From positions 1 to 64,000 of the forward strand of contig JAUIKE010000009.1 of NCBI GenBank assembly GCA_030430845.1: a stretch of DNA of 64,000 bases, given 5' to 3'. The notes beneath the pieces are model-generated. The model was not told the DNA's origin, did no database searches, and saw nothing but the letters and a program-made list of their open reading frames with translations. Below, piece by piece: positions 15,741 through 26,027 of the stretch (positions are counted from its first letter, which is position 1; each line of letters begins with the position of its first letter). The stretch comes from Bacteroidia bacterium. Lineage in GTDB: Bacteria > Bacteroidota > Bacteroidia > Chitinophagales > Saprospiraceae. The position numbers were made by a program, and so were the translations under genes.

Positions 15741-18442
15741 ATAAAATTGCACAAATACAGATCCACCTTCCCATCTCCATTGAAATCGGCCGCCTCTATA
15801 TCGATGCCGTCTCCTTTGATAGATGGTGGCTTTATACCGTCTGTTTCTTTGGTAAACTTGCCTTTACCGTCATTCAGATAAAATTCAAAGCTATTACCAA
15901 AACTGTTGGCCGTGACGATATCCAAGTCTCCATCCCGATCAAGATCAATGAAATCTCCATCTACACTGTGCATCTTTTCTGATGGTAAATGTATGGCACT
16001 CACATCGGTAAAATGACCTTTCCCGTCGTTTAGAAGAAGCCGGTTTTGATTATTCTTATCCTGCCTGAAATTGACATTGGCAAAAAACAAGTCCAGATCA
16101 CCATCACCATCCACATCTCCAAAGTCTGCTTCGCGGCTTTCCCAGGCAGACATATCAGCCTTGATCAATTGCTTAGTCTGATCGGTAAAATTTCCCTTCC
16201 CATCATTAATCCAAATTTCATTACCGTCTTCATTCCCATTAATGATATCCAGATCTCCGTCGCCGTCAATGTCGCCAGCTTCGAGGTCCTGCGTAGTTTT
16301 TGAGCTGGTGGGAATACGATCCGGGGCCGGCGTCCAATGGCCTTTTCCATCGTTTAGCAGACAAAAATTAGGGCCGTCATTGCCGATCAGTAAATCAGGG
16401 AAACCATCCTGATTCACATCCAACGTCAGGACAGCATTCGATTTGCCAGTTAAGGGAAGTTGATGAGAATGGTCTTTGAAAAATCCTTGTCCATCGTTCA
16501 AATAATATTCATTGACCTGATCATCTTCACTTACAAAAATAATGTCCAGGTCGCCATCGTCATCAAAATCAGCCACGGCAACGTCCTCGCTATCATGGCG
16601 TTTGAGTGGCAGTCGCTTGTCCGACTCATCCGAAAAACGCCCCTGTCCATCGTTTATTAAAAGGACATTATAGCCCCATTCATTCGCTACCAGCAAATCC
16701 GGATCGCCGTCACCATCCAGGTCAGCCGGTTTGGCGTCCATGCTCTTTCCCTGAGTCGCACGTGCAGGAATATGCGCATCACTCACATCCTGAAACAGGC
16801 TGCTCGCGTATCTGGCTTCCCTGCGATACCGATCAAACGGCTGTTGGGGATCCCAGTGGGGAAAGGCGCCTTCCCGGTCAATCAGCCAGCCGGCATGGAG
16901 TATGAGCTCGGCATCTTGAGCAATGCCCTCGCAGTTGTAATCTTCCTCATATTCATCGCTTGGTTGATGATATTTATATTGATAGGCCATCAGTTTTTTC
17001 TGAAATACTTCATTATCATGCCCCATGGCCTCTCCCCCGCCTACGGCAAATTCAGATGGGACACCCACTTCTGCAAAGGGGAAATGGTCTGACCGAAAAA
17101 AAATGTTGGCAGCAATATTCTGCTCAGTATTAGGATAAATGATCCTATTTTGAAGTCTGGCTGCCTCATCCAGGTATTTGTCTAGTCCGGAACGACCGTA
17201 TACTACGCCTACTGCCAGCGTGGTTTTGCCGTAGGGATAATGGGAATCCATATTAAAATTCGCTACCGTTTTTCCTATCGGGAAAATAGGGTTATCGGCA
17301 TACCAAACAGCTCCCAGCAACCCCATTTCCTCAGCTGCGGTGGCCAAAAATAAAACCGACCGGCGGAAAGGCTCCAGCCGGTTCTTAAAGGCTCTCGCAA
17401 TTTCGATCAAGGCAGCTGTTCCAGAGGCGTTATCAACTGCCCCATTCCGGATGCTATCCCCTTCTGCGCCTGGAAGAATGCCTACATGGTCCCAGTGGGC
17501 AGAATAGATCATTACTTCATCCGCGAGGTCGGTCCCTGGCAGTAGGCCGACCACATTATGCGTTTTAATATCTTCCCAGGTGTTCGAGAAATTAAAGGAA
17601 AGATCAATATCCATGAGCAGAGGATGGAAACGAGGCTTTAGTGGCTCTTTTTGGAAATCATACCCCTTTTTTCCGGCTTTTTCAAATAGGCGTTGAGTAC
17701 TTTCTCGCTTTAGTAAGCCTGAAAACTTTAGTTGTGTTTCATCAATAGGCTTTTTGATAGCCGTGGTGTTTTGCCCGACATAATTGGCCAGGCTTTCCCA
17801 ATTATACAAACCTTGTTGACTTTGCCGGTAAATGGTGAACAGTCCAATAGCTCCGCGACGAGCGGCTTCGTTTTTTTTGTAAAAAGTTTGTCCGTATAAA
17901 TTAGCGGCAGGATCTCCTTTCCAAAGTGATGTATCAGTTGTATATTCCGAAGGCACTCCACTGAGCACCACCACTATTTTCCCCTCCACATCCACGTTTT
18001 TATAATCATCCCAGCCGATCTCGGGTGCGTAAATGCCAAATCCGGCAAAAACCAGCTGCGCCTGATCGATGCGGACCTGCTCCTTCGCAAAGGTTGAAGC
18101 CAGGAGAAAATCTTCTTTGAAACGCCATTCTTCCGTTTCTTCCGGATACTTGAGATTGATTGAGCCTGGGGCAACAACACTAAATTTGGCCAAATGAACC
18201 TGCTGGAGATAAGAATCTCCATTTGCAGGTTCAAGACCGACCCTCTGAAAATTTCGGGCTATGTACTCAATGGTTTTTTCTTCGCCGGAAGTTCCCGTCT
18301 GGCGGCCTTCAAATTCATCAGAGGCCAGCACCTCAATATGCTCACATATACGCTCCGCATCTATCGGATAATCTTGTGCCTGGCCCCAGAAATAAAACAG
18401 CATTGGAATAGGCAAAAAAAACAGAGAATTTCCCTTTATCAT
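15710..18442 (-). CDS. Secreted M28 family metallopeptidase with C-terminal VCBS/FG-GAP repeats
   Basis: A 910-residue exported protein (hydrophobic leader ending near WGQAQ). After an N-terminal cap and a PA-like insert (about 125-230), the M28 zinc core shows His316 in YSAHWDHVG, Asp337 in VDNASGTAA, the Glu pair 371-372 in TAAEEMGLLG, Asp399 in NFNMDSH, and a later His in FRSDHFPFAEVG. These are the usual ligands and catalytic base of a di-zinc aminopeptidase. Residues about 555-900 hold seven or so VCBS repeats with calcium-loop motifs such as DLDGDGDPDLL and DFNGDGKVDL, which form a propeller and may bind ligands or the surface. No T9SS sorting domain follows. Confidence 0.9.
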   Translation of the reverse strand: MIKGNSLFFLPIPMLFYFWGQAQDYPIDAERICEHIEVLASDEFEGRQTGTSGEEKTIEYIARNFQRVGLEPANGDSYLQQVHLAKFSVVAPGSINLKYPEETEEWRFKEDFLLASTFAKEQVRIDQAQLVFAGFGIYAPEIGWDDYKNVDVEGKIVVVLSGVPSEYTTDTSLWKGDPAANLYGQTFYKKNEAARRGAIGLFTIYRQSQQGLYNWESLANYVGQNTTAIKKPIDETQLKFSGLLKRESTQRLFEKAGKKGYDFQKEPLKPRFHPLLMDIDLSFNFSNTWEDIKTHNVVGLLPGTDLADEVMIYSAHWDHVGILPGAEGDSIRNGAVDNASGTAALIEIARAFKNRLEPFRRSVLFLATAAEEMGLLGAVWYADNPIFPIGKTVANFNMDSHYPYGKTTLAVGVVYGRSGLDKYLDEAARLQNRIIYPNTEQNIAANIFFRSDHFPFAEVGVPSEFAVGGGEAMGHDNEVFQKKLMAYQYKYHQPSDEYEEDYNCEGIAQDAELILHAGWLIDREGAFPHWDPQQPFDRYRREARYASSLFQDVSDAHIPARATQGKSMDAKPADLDGDGDPDLLVANEWGYNVLLINDGQGRFSDESDKRLPLKRHDSEDVAVADFDDDGDLDIIFVSEDDQVNEYYLNDGQGFFKDHSHQLPLTGKSNAVLTLDVNQDGFPDLLIGNDGPNFCLLNDGKGHWTPAPDRIPTSSKTTQDLEAGDIDGDGDLDIINGNEDGNEIWINDGKGNFTDQTKQLIKADMSAWESREADFGDVDGDGDLDLFFANVNFRQDKNNQNRLLLNDGKGHFTDVSAIHLPSEKMHSVDGDFIDLDRDGDLDIVTANSFGNSFEFYLNDGKGKFTKETDGIKPPSIKGDGIDIEAADFNGDGKVDLYLCNFMGRDMLLLGR

Positions 18443-18685
18443 GTGTGTTTTTGAAGGATAAAGAACCCGTATTTATACTTCCAGGAATAGTAAAATTTAG
18501 ACATCCGTTGAAGTTGATCCGCCAAATTTTCAATAAAACATGTATTAGCATGAAAAAATGACAGTTGCCTCGAGCTTCAACTGCCATTTCTTCACTTTTT
18601 TGTTAAAAAACAGTGGCTTTTTCTCATTTTTTTTACTTGGTACTTGATTTGCTGTAAGTATAGTGTTACTAAACAGCCCTAAGAA

Positions 18686-19645
18686 ATGAACTATAAAGAC
18701 TATTACAAAACCTTAGGCGTGAGCAAGGACGCATCCCAGGCCGACATTAAAAAGGCTTTCCGGAAGCTGGCCTCGAAGTATCACCCCGACAAAAACCAGG
18801 ACGATACTACCGCAGAGGCCAAATTCAAAGAGGTGAATGAGGCTTTCGAGGTACTGGGAGATCCTGAAAAACGTCAGAAATACGATACGCTAGGTGCTAA
18901 TTGGGAAGCCTACCAGCAAGGAGGCGGTAATTGGGAACAATTTACACGAGGAGGAGGCCCAGGCGGACAAACATTCTACTTCGAAGGAGATCCTTCCGAG
19001 TTTTTCGGAGGCGGCGGAGGCGGTTTTTCCAGCTTCTTTGATATGTTCTTTAATGACAGAGGTGGGCGCGATCCTTTCGAAGCTTTTGGAAGAGGCCACG
19101 GCACTCGTGTTTCTAAAGGACAAGATTTGGAAGCAGAATTGCCCATCACTATACTGGAGGCCTACCAGGGAAGTCAACGGACCTTCACTTTGAATGGAAA
19201 AACCTTAAGGATCAATATTAAGCCGGGGGCTTACGATGGGCAGCGATTGCGCATCAAAGGCAAGGGCAGGTCAGGCGTACAAGGCGGCCCAGCCGGTGAT
19301 TTATACCTCATTTTGAAGCTTCAAGCAGATGCTCGTTTCAAAAGAAAAAACGACAATCTGATCTACACAAAAGAAATTGATCTTTATACGGCCGTTTTAG
19401 GAGGGAAAATCGAAATTCCGACTATGAGCGGTTCCGTTAAAATGAATGTACCGAAAGGATCAGAATCCGGCAAAATCCTACGACTAAAAGGTAAAGGGAT
19501 GCCGATTTATAATAAGGAAGGTGAATATGGAGATTTACTGATACAATTAAATGTACAGTTTCCCAAAAACCTGAGTAAGGAAGAAGAAGATTTATTTAAA
19601 AAGCTACAAGCCTTAAGTGAAAAGGAAAGAGTAAAGATGAATTGA
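18686..19645 (+). CDS. J-domain co-chaperone, CbpA/DnaJ class II
   Basis: A 319-residue co-chaperone. The J domain (about 1-70) has the essential HPD in YHPDKNQD. A Gly/Phe-rich linker ([20 protein letters not shown], then FFGGGGGGF) leads to the two beta-barrel substrate domains ([36 protein letters not shown]). The four CXXCXGXG zinc repeats of class I DnaJ are absent, so it is class II like CbpA. It would stimulate DnaK ATPase. It lies just upstream of clpB, its disaggregase partner, giving a proteostasis cluster. Confidence 0.92.
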   Translation: MNYKDYYKTLGVSKDASQADIKKAFRKLASKYHPDKNQDDTTAEAKFKEVNEAFEVLGDPEKRQKYDTLGANWEAYQQGGGNWEQFTRGGGPGGQTFYFEGDPSEFFGGGGGGFSSFFDMFFNDRGGRDPFEAFGRGHGTRVSKGQDLEAELPITILEAYQGSQRTFTLNGKTLRINIKPGAYDGQRLRIKGKGRSGVQGGPAGDLYLILKLQADARFKRKNDNLIYTKEIDLYTAVLGGKIEIPTMSGSVKMNVPKGSESGKILRLKGKGMPIYNKEGEYGDLLIQLNVQFPKNLSKEEEDLFKKLQALSEKERVKMN

Positions 19646-19650
19646 GTGAA

Positions 19651-19676
19651 GGGCGAAGGACTTTTTACACAACCCC
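19651..19676. repeat. Solo arm of the composite palindromic repeat family
   Basis: GGGCGAAGGACTTTTTACAC and the next six bases match, with one mismatch, the terminal arm of the composite elements at 22783-22902, 52878-53035 and 59216-59374. It sits right after the J-domain gene and lacks the rest of the element. Confidence 0.65.
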
Positions 19677-19719
19677 TATAAGCTGTCACCGCTACGCGGT
19701 TTTTATAACAAACTATCAG

Positions 19720-19764
19720 CCGCAGAGCGGCGAAACTTTTTTAACATAGGGTTTCCAAACCCTA
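19720..19764. promoter_or_regulatory. Small hairpins upstream of clpB
   Basis: GCCGC-AGA-GCGGC (19720-19732) and TAGGGTTT-CC-AAACCCTA (19747-19764) lie in the leader of clpB, the second ending 37 bases before its ATG. No CIRCE element (TTAGCACTC-N9-GAGTGCTAA) is present. They could be a terminator for the J-domain gene or a regulatory structure. Confidence 0.4.
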
Positions 19765-19801
19765 GGTAAGAAAAATCACTAAACCACTAAACACTAAAAA
19801 C

Positions 19802-22420
19802 ATGAACTTAAATAACTTAACCATAAAATCGCAGGAAGCTGTGCAAAGAGCACAGCAGATCGCTATGGAGCACCAGCATCAATCTGTTGAGCTGGGGCAC
19901 CTGATGAAAGGGATACTGGAAACCGATGAACAGGTAACGCCCTTTGTTTTCAAAAAACTAGGTGTTAACCTCAATGTAGTTCGCCAGGCGGTGGACAGCA
20001 TCGTTCAATCCTACCCCAAGGTGAGCGGAGGGGAACAGTACCTTTCCCGTACCAGTGCTGAAGCCTTACAAAAGGCCAATACAGCCCTGAAAGAATTCGG
20101 CGATGAGTACGTTGCATTGGAACACTTATTAATAGGTATTTTAAAAACCAATGATCAGGTGTCCCAATTGCTAAAGGACAGCGGAATTTCCGAAAAAGGG
20201 CTAAAGGCGGCCATTCAGGATCTGCGCAAAGGCAGTAAGGTTACCACGGCCAGTGCAGAAGATGCTTACAATGCACTTGGGAAATATGCCACCAATCTCA
20301 ACGAGCGGGCGCGTACCGGTAAATTAGACCCCGTGATTGGACGCGACGAAGAAATCAGAAGAGTGCTGCACATCCTGGCAAGAAGGACGAAGAACAACCC
20401 GATCCTGATCGGACAGCCGGGTGTGGGTAAAACAGCCATCATCGAAGGGCTCGCTCACCGTATCGTGGAAGGAGACGTGCCGGAAGACCTGGCCGATAAA
20501 GAGATCTATGCCCTCGACATGGGAGCGCTGATCGCCGGAGCCAAGTACCAGGGGGAATTTGAAGAAAGACTGAAAGCAGTAGTCAACGAAGTGACTCAAG
20601 CAGAAGGCCGCATCTTTCTATTCATCGACGAGATCCACACCCTGATCGGTGCCGGAAAAACACAAGGCGCTATGGATGCCGCCAACATACTGAAGCCCGC
20701 CCTGGCCAGAGGTGAACTCAGAGCCATCGGTGCTACAACCCTGGATGAGTATCAAAAATACTTTGAAAAAGACAAGGCATTGGAACGCCGTTTTCAGATG
20801 ATCATGGTAGACGAGCCGGCAGAGGAAGATGCCATTTCCATTCTGCGCGGATTGAAGGAACGCTACGAGGCACACCATAAGATCAATATTACCGATGCAG
20901 CCATCGTTTCGGCAGTTCAACTGTCTACTCGCTATATTACCGATCGCTTTTTACCGGACAAAGCCATCGACCTGATTGATGAGGCCGCAGCCCGGTTGCG
21001 CCTAGAGATGAACTCCATGCCTGAAGAGCTGGACGAGGTCGAACGCCGCATTCGCCAGCTCGAGATCGAGCGGGAGGCTATGAAGCGTGAGAAAGATAAG
21101 GATAAGGTAAAGCTGATCAATGAAGAACTGGCTAATCTGGAAGAAAAGCGCCAGGGGATCAAGGCACAGTGGGAAGACGAAAGAGAGGTCGTACTGGGTG
21201 TTCAAAAAGCCAAGGAAGAGTTAGAGCAACTCAAGCAGGAAGGCAACCGCGCCGAAAGAGAAGGTGACTTTAGTAAAGCAGCCGAGGTTCGCTACGGAAG
21301 AATACCCGAAGTAAAGCTGCGTTTAGAAGAGTTGAACCAACAACTCCAGGACAAACAAGAGGAAGGTAAGATGCTGGTGAAGGAAGAAGTAGATGCCGAA
21401 GACATTGCAGCGATCGTGAGCAAGTGGACGGGTATTCCCGTAACCCGCATGCTGCAAAGTGAACGCGAAAAGTTACTCCTGTTGGAAGAAGAACTGCACA
21501 AACGCGTCGTCGGGCAAGAGGAAGCCGTAGAAGCGGTAGCTGACGCCATCCGTCGCAGCCGTACCGGCTTGTCTAATGAAAAACGGCCCATTGGTTCATT
21601 CCTGTTCCTGGGTACAACCGGGGTAGGTAAAACCGAGCTGGCCAAAGCATTGGCAGAATATCTCTTCAATGACGAAAACCTGATGACGCGCATCGACATG
21701 AGTGAGTATCAGGAACGCCATGCCGTGAGCCGATTGGTAGGCGCACCTCCCGGATATGTAGGTTATGAAGAAGGCGGACAGCTGACAGAGGCAGTGCGCA
21801 GGAAGCCATACAGCGTTGTGCTGCTGGATGAAATCGAAAAAGCACATCCGGATGTATTCAATATATTACTCCAGGTACTGGAAGACGGTAGATTGACCGA
21901 TAACAAAGGCCGAATAGCGAATTTCAAAAATGCCATCGTTATTATGACCTCCAATATCGGTTCAGACCTGATCCGGAAGAACTTTGAAAGCATCACTGAC
22001 GATAATAAAGATGAGGTGATCGAAAACACCCAAGCAGCTGTTTTTGAAATACTCAAGCAATCGGTCCGGCCGGAGTTCCTGAACAGGATCGACGAGGTGG
22101 TCATGTTCAGTCCACTCTCAAGAGCCGATATTTACCAGATTGCCGAAATACAGTTGGAGCAGCTGAAGGAGGTGTTGAAAAACCAGGAGATCGAATTAGA
22201 TGTGGCTCCGGAAGCCTTGGCTTACCTGGCCGAAGAAGGGTTCCATCCTGAGTTTGGTGCCCGACCTTTAAAGCGGGTCATCCAGAAGAAAGTGCTCAAC
22301 GAGCTGTCAAAACAAATGTTGCTGAAGAAGGTGAATCCGAAAGACCATGTGGTGCTGGATGTGTTTGACGGCAAGGTGGTGTTCAGGCAACCGAGGCCTG
22401 CAGAGTTAGAAATTAATTAA
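19802..22420 (+). CDS. clpB: ClpB protein disaggregase
   Basis: An 872-residue Hsp100 ATPase of normal length. The N domain (two Clp_N repeats, about 1-145) is followed by AAA-1 with Walker A GQPGVGKT (204-211) and Walker [14 protein letters not shown], the coiled-coil middle domain (about 405-530, starting [20 protein letters not shown]), and AAA-2 with Walker A GTTGVGKT (604-611), Walker [17 protein letters not shown] and a ClpB_D2-small C-terminus. Pore loops ([19 protein letters not shown]) are intact. It works with DnaK/DnaJ to resolve aggregates. Upstream is a CbpA-like co-chaperone, downstream a thioredoxin gene. Confidence 0.97.
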   Translation: MNLNNLTIKSQEAVQRAQQIAMEHQHQSVELGHLMKGILETDEQVTPFVFKKLGVNLNVVRQAVDSIVQSYPKVSGGEQYLSRTSAEALQKANTALKEFGDEYVALEHLLIGILKTNDQVSQLLKDSGISEKGLKAAIQDLRKGSKVTTASAEDAYNALGKYATNLNERARTGKLDPVIGRDEEIRRVLHILARRTKNNPILIGQPGVGKTAIIEGLAHRIVEGDVPEDLADKEIYALDMGALIAGAKYQGEFEERLKAVVNEVTQAEGRIFLFIDEIHTLIGAGKTQGAMDAANILKPALARGELRAIGATTLDEYQKYFEKDKALERRFQMIMVDEPAEEDAISILRGLKERYEAHHKINITDAAIVSAVQLSTRYITDRFLPDKAIDLIDEAAARLRLEMNSMPEELDEVERRIRQLEIEREAMKREKDKDKVKLINEELANLEEKRQGIKAQWEDEREVVLGVQKAKEELEQLKQEGNRAEREGDFSKAAEVRYGRIPEVKLRLEELNQQLQDKQEEGKMLVKEEVDAEDIAAIVSKWTGIPVTRMLQSEREKLLLLEEELHKRVVGQEEAVEAVADAIRRSRTGLSNEKRPIGSFLFLGTTGVGKTELAKALAEYLFNDENLMTRIDMSEYQERHAVSRLVGAPPGYVGYEEGGQLTEAVRRKPYSVVLLDEIEKAHPDVFNILLQVLEDGRLTDNKGRIANFKNAIVIMTSNIGSDLIRKNFESITDDNKDEVIENTQAAVFEILKQSVRPEFLNRIDEVVMFSPLSRADIYQIAEIQLEQLKEVLKNQEIELDVAPEALAYLAEEGFHPEFGARPLKRVIQKKVLNELSKQMLLKKVNPKDHVVLDVFDGKVVFRQPRPAELEIN

Positions 22421-22427
22421 TACTGGG

Positions 22428-22448
22428 GATAGCGGCTCCGCCGCTATC
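22428..22448. repeat. Small hairpin between clpB and the thioredoxin gene
   Basis: GATAGCGG-CTCCG-CCGCTATC, 8-bp arms, starts 7 bases after the clpB stop and ends 18 bases before the thioredoxin ATG. No T-run follows, so termination is not obvious. Confidence 0.6.
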
Positions 22449-22466
22449 ACTCAATAAAATAATATA

Positions 22467-22766
22467 ATGAAAGCAAACTTTAATGACCTTATAAACGGCG
22501 ACAAGCCGGTACTCATCGACTTCCATGCGGTTTGGTGTGGCCCTTGTAAAGCACAGGCCCCCATTCTGAAGGAACTGGCCGGTGAAGTAAACGACAAAGT
22601 CAGAATTGTCAAAATCGATGTGGATAAGAATCCGGCTATTGCCCAGAAGTATCAAATCCGGGGGGTACCCACGATAGCCTTATTTAAAGATGGACAAGTG
22701 GTGTGGAAGCAAGCCGGCATGCAGAGTAAGCAGCAGTTGCTGAATGTAATCGGACAACATGCATAA
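22467..22766 (+). CDS. trxA: Thioredoxin
   Basis: A 99-residue single-domain thioredoxin. The redox site is VWCGPCK, in FHAVWCGPCKAQAPILKELA, and the cis-proline loop is IRGVPTIALFKDGQVV. Length and fold match cytoplasmic thioredoxins, with no signal peptide or membrane anchor. Its place directly behind clpB suggests expression with stress genes, though a hairpin lies between the two genes. Confidence 0.93.
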   Translation: MKANFNDLINGDKPVLIDFHAVWCGPCKAQAPILKELAGEVNDKVRIVKIDVDKNPAIAQKYQIRGVPTIALFKDGQVVWKQAGMQSKQQLLNVIGQHA

Positions 22767-22782
22767 AAATAATATTGGATGT

Positions 22783-22902
22783 GGGGTTGTGTAAAAACTC
22801 GTTCCTCGTTTTCACACAACCAATAATATTCTTTCCTGCCGGCCGGCAGGAAAGAATATTATTGGTTGGGGAAAAAGACCGAAGGACTTTTTACACAACC
22901 CC
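22783..22902. repeat. Composite palindromic element, copy 1
   Basis: Both ends carry the GGGGTTGTGTAAAAA / TTTTTACACAACCCC arm. The left arm encloses CTCGTTCCTCG, the right GACCGAAGGAC. The centre is a perfect 46-bp palindrome (22820-22865) starting CCAATAATATTC. The related copies at 52878 and 59216 have the same arms but a different central stem. No gene lies inside. Confidence 0.8.
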
Positions 22903-22916
22903 ACAGCTAATTTTTT

Positions 22917-22962
22917 AAGGGGTGTTTTTTAGAGCTTGGACAGGCTCTAAAAAACACCCCTT
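22917..22962. terminator. Hairpin with 19-bp arms
   Basis: Arms 22917-22935 and 22944-22962 are exact reverse complements (AAGGGGTGTTTTTTAGAGC). It is placed after the composite element and before the PadR gene; the likely role is transcription termination. Confidence 0.6.
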
Positions 22963-23008
22963 AGTTGTATATGCTTGCATTACAATAAAAATTATTGTAT
23001 CATTGTTT

Positions 23009-23031
23009 TAAAGTACTTTATTTTTAAAGTA
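23009..23031. promoter_or_regulatory. Candidate PadR operator
   Basis: TAAAGTACTTTA (23009-23020) is a perfect 12-bp palindrome, and the half-site TAAAGTA recurs at 23025-23031, 16 bases on. It lies 15-37 bases before the PadR ATG, a fitting place for autoregulation. The regulator-site link is inferred from position only. Confidence 0.4.
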
Positions 23032-23045
23032 TTAAATTAATTCAA

Positions 23046-23378
23046 ATGATCAATAGAAATTTAGCCGCTGCAAGTGCTCAACCACTAATACTTACTATTC
23101 TAAATGAGGGACAGAGCTATGGTTATTTAATTATTAAGCGAGTACAAGAATTATCGGACGGCAACATCAAATGGAAAGATGGGATGCTTTATCCTGTATT
23201 GTATCAAATGGAAAAAAAGGGACTGGTCAAGTCAAAATATGTTTTAGTAGAAGAGACCGGAAAGGCTCGTAAATATTATGATTTAACCCCTCAGGGTGAG
23301 GCTGAGTTAGAAAAACTTAAATCGGAATGGATTTTTGTGAGCAACATGCTTTACGGTTTATGGGGTATGAAAAAATAA
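23046..23378 (+). CDS. PadR family transcriptional regulator
   Basis: A 110-residue winged-helix repressor of the short PadR-s2 type. Features are ILTILNEGQSYGYLIIKRVQ (helix 1-2), the recognition region DGMLYPVLYQMEKKGLVKS, and the wing ARKYYDLTPQGEAELEKLK. It lies 11 bases upstream of an FtsX-type permease gene. PadR-permease pairs are common in Bacteroidota, where the regulator is thought to control an efflux or stress-response permease. Confidence 0.92.
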   Translation: MINRNLAAASAQPLILTILNEGQSYGYLIIKRVQELSDGNIKWKDGMLYPVLYQMEKKGLVKSKYVLVEETGKARKYYDLTPQGEAELEKLKSEWIFVSNMLYGLWGMKK

Positions 23379-23389
23379 AAAACGGGCTT

Positions 23390-26005
23390 ATGCAAAACAA
23401 GCAATTCGATCTGGACGCCGCCGTTAACCAATGGCTGAAGAACCTTAGAAAGTTTGAAGGATATGAAGATGGCCAAATATATGAAATTGAAGATCACCTT
23501 AGGTCTGAAATAGCGCATCTCTGCAAAGAAGGTTGGCAGGAAAAAATGGCATTTGAAAAAGCCATCGAAAATTTTGGAAGCCCTGCTGAAGTCAACCAGG
23601 AAATGTCCAAACTAAAGGCACGCCCTGGTCTCTTTTTTTACTTGCCCTCTTCTTTTAAAATAGCTCTCCGGAAGATCAGAAGAAATTCTACGATCAATTG
23701 GCTGAATATTTTTAGCCTGTCCATTGGCCTGGCAGTCTTTCTGTTCATTGGTCTATTTATCCTGTATGAATACAGTTATGATAGATTTCACAAAAAAGGA
23801 GATCGGATCTATCGACTGGAATTGGAGCTGTTCCAGAGTGGGCAGTGGGTCCCTTCCAGTACCAACTCTTACTATGCCGGAGAAGTAGTCAAGCTTAACG
23901 CCCCTCAGGTGGAGGAAATGGTCCAGATCGTTAAAGCCCAGGGAACATTCAGCTATAATCAACAAAAGTTTACTGAAAAAAAAGCAGCTGTCGTATCCTC
24001 TAACTTTTTTAATGTTTTTTCGGTCGACTTCCGCCACGGGGCATCAGAAGGAGCCTTGAAGAACCCCAACAGCATCGTTTTAGATGTACATGCTGCCCAA
24101 AAATATTTTGGTGAAGAAAATCCGGTAGGGAAGCAACTTTTATTGGAAGATTACCAACAATTGATGACGGTGACGGCCGTTATTGAGCCCATTCCTCCCA
24201 ATGCTCATTTTGCTTTTGACGTTTTTGTATCCTTTGAGAGTGTCAAAGAACGGATGAATGAGCAAGTCTTCACCAATCCCGGTTGGACACTTACGTATGA
24301 TTACCTGCTTCTCAAGGAAGGGGCAGACATCAAAGAACTGGAGGCTCAGTTTCCCAGCCTTGTCGAAAATCATATTCCTACATTCGACAATAATAATTTT
24401 AAGTTTCGGGCCAGGCCTTTATTTGATATACACTTCCATGCTCACAGCGGAGAAGAATTGGGTATCAACAGAGACTTCAAGCAGATCCGAATATTAACCT
24501 ATATCGCCCTGCTCATCCTGCTGATGACCATCTTCAATTACCTGAATCTGAGCACGGCCAGATATATGGAAAGAATAAAGGAAGTAGGTTTGCGGAAGGT
24601 TTTTGGCGCGGAAAAAAGCAGTATCCGACTTCAGTTCTGGACCGAATCTCTTTTATACACCTTTACAGCTTTCGTTTTGTCCGGCATCCTTATCGCATTA
24701 TCCTTACCATTTTTTAATGCTTTGACGGAAGCTCCGATAAATATTCATGTAGGATTTGTGGAATTATTCCTTATTATCGGGTTTTGGCTGCTCCTCAGTG
24801 TGCTGGTCAGTCTGCACCCGGTCATGATTTTACCTACAATAAAAATCACGAATGCGCTTTCAAAAAAATGGGGTTTAGGCAGCAGTTCCACCTTCAGAAG
24901 AGTACTTGTTTTCCTGCAATTTAGCCTTACACTCGCTTTGTTAGCCGGATTGTTTATCATGAACAAACAAGTGAATTTTCTTCAGAACACCGATCCCGGA
25001 TTCCGAACGGAAGGCGTTTTTTCATTTTTAAAAGGTAGGATAGAAGCAGAAAAACTGGAAGCATTTAAAGATGAGCTATTACAGGATCCCAGCGTTCTGT
25101 CGATCGGCCAGTCTTCTATTGACATGCCCGGCACGCTTCAGAGCTCTACTTTTTTCCGGGCCGACAGCATAGCCGATAATCCGGATAATGTCATAAAAGC
25201 GGTATATGTGGATGCTCAATTTTTTGAAACTATGGACCTTCAGTTATCGTCAGGCACTCATTTTGATGCTCAAAAAGGAATGGGACAGGTGATCCTGAAT
25301 GAGGAGGCGGTCGAGAAATTTGGCTGGAGTGAGCCCTTACAAAAGTCTTTTACTCCAAAGAATGCAGACTGGGAAGGACAGGTGGTAGGAGTCGCTAAAG
25401 ATTTCAACTTTGAATCCCTGTACAATGAGATTATCCCAGTTGCCTTTTTTTATGATCCGGATAACACGCATTGGATGTATGTAAGATATACGGGAGATAT
25501 TCGTCAGATCCTGCCAAGAGTTCGGGCTATTGCTGAGGGATTCTATTCTGAATCCAATACTGAGTTCAGGCCTGAGCTAATTGATGACAGGCTGGCAGAG
25601 CAGTATAAAGCTGATCAGATCATCCTCAAACTTGCCGGTCTTTTCACCTTTATTTCCATACTTATCGCAGGGATGGGCATTTTCGGGATGGCTTTTTTTA
25701 TTACTCAAAAGAAAACCAAGGAAATTGCGATCCGAAAAGTGGTAGGCGCCAATATTCCACAAATTTTTTGGTTTTTGACCAATGACCTTTTAGGGCTTCT
25801 CCTACTGGCAGCCTTGATTGCCTGTCCATTAACTTATTTCGGAGGCATTCAATGGTTAACCTCTTTTCCCTACAGAATCAGCATATCCTTGGAATTGTTT
25901 TTATGGGCTTTGTTGTTTACCGTTATGCTAACTATTCTGGCATCCGGAATTGTTGTTTTAAAAGCGGCTCTGCAAAATCCGATCAAGTCCTTGCGATATG
26001 AGTAA
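23390..26005 (+). CDS. FtsX/MacB-type ABC transporter permease with N-terminal prefix domain
   Basis: An 871-residue protein, taken from the ATG at 23390 because the earlier ATG at 23327 lies inside the PadR gene. Residues about 1-75 form a soluble helical prefix (VNQWLKNLRKFEGYEDGQIY, FGSPAEVNQEMSKLKAR), as seen in PadR-linked permeases. Then come two MacB-PCD/FtsX halves: a helix near 105-130, a large periplasmic domain, three helices around 390-480 with GLRKVFGAEKSSIR, a second periplasmic domain, and three C-terminal helices with AIRKVVGANIPQIFW. No ATPase gene is adjacent, so the partner must be encoded elsewhere. Confidence 0.88.
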   Translation: MQNKQFDLDAAVNQWLKNLRKFEGYEDGQIYEIEDHLRSEIAHLCKEGWQEKMAFEKAIENFGSPAEVNQEMSKLKARPGLFFYLPSSFKIALRKIRRNSTINWLNIFSLSIGLAVFLFIGLFILYEYSYDRFHKKGDRIYRLELELFQSGQWVPSSTNSYYAGEVVKLNAPQVEEMVQIVKAQGTFSYNQQKFTEKKAAVVSSNFFNVFSVDFRHGASEGALKNPNSIVLDVHAAQKYFGEENPVGKQLLLEDYQQLMTVTAVIEPIPPNAHFAFDVFVSFESVKERMNEQVFTNPGWTLTYDYLLLKEGADIKELEAQFPSLVENHIPTFDNNNFKFRARPLFDIHFHAHSGEELGINRDFKQIRILTYIALLILLMTIFNYLNLSTARYMERIKEVGLRKVFGAEKSSIRLQFWTESLLYTFTAFVLSGILIALSLPFFNALTEAPINIHVGFVELFLIIGFWLLLSVLVSLHPVMILPTIKITNALSKKWGLGSSSTFRRVLVFLQFSLTLALLAGLFIMNKQVNFLQNTDPGFRTEGVFSFLKGRIEAEKLEAFKDELLQDPSVLSIGQSSIDMPGTLQSSTFFRADSIADNPDNVIKAVYVDAQFFETMDLQLSSGTHFDAQKGMGQVILNEEAVEKFGWSEPLQKSFTPKNADWEGQVVGVAKDFNFESLYNEIIPVAFFYDPDNTHWMYVRYTGDIRQILPRVRAIAEGFYSESNTEFRPELIDDRLAEQYKADQIILKLAGLFTFISILIAGMGIFGMAFFITQKKTKEIAIRKVVGANIPQIFWFLTNDLLGLLLLAALIACPLTYFGGIQWLTSFPYRISISLELFLWALLFTVMLTILASGIVVLKAALQNPIKSLRYE

Positions 26006-26015
26006 TTGAATCGTT

Positions 26016-26023
26016 TATCTTTA
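26016..26023 (+). promoter_or_regulatory. TATCTTTA box just before the GAF-LuxR gene
   Basis: The box resembles the Bacteroidota -7 element TAnnTTTG except for the last base, and ends 4 bases before the ATG at 26028. If used it would give a leaderless or nearly leaderless transcript. Confidence 0.35.
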
Positions 26024-26027
26024 CAAG

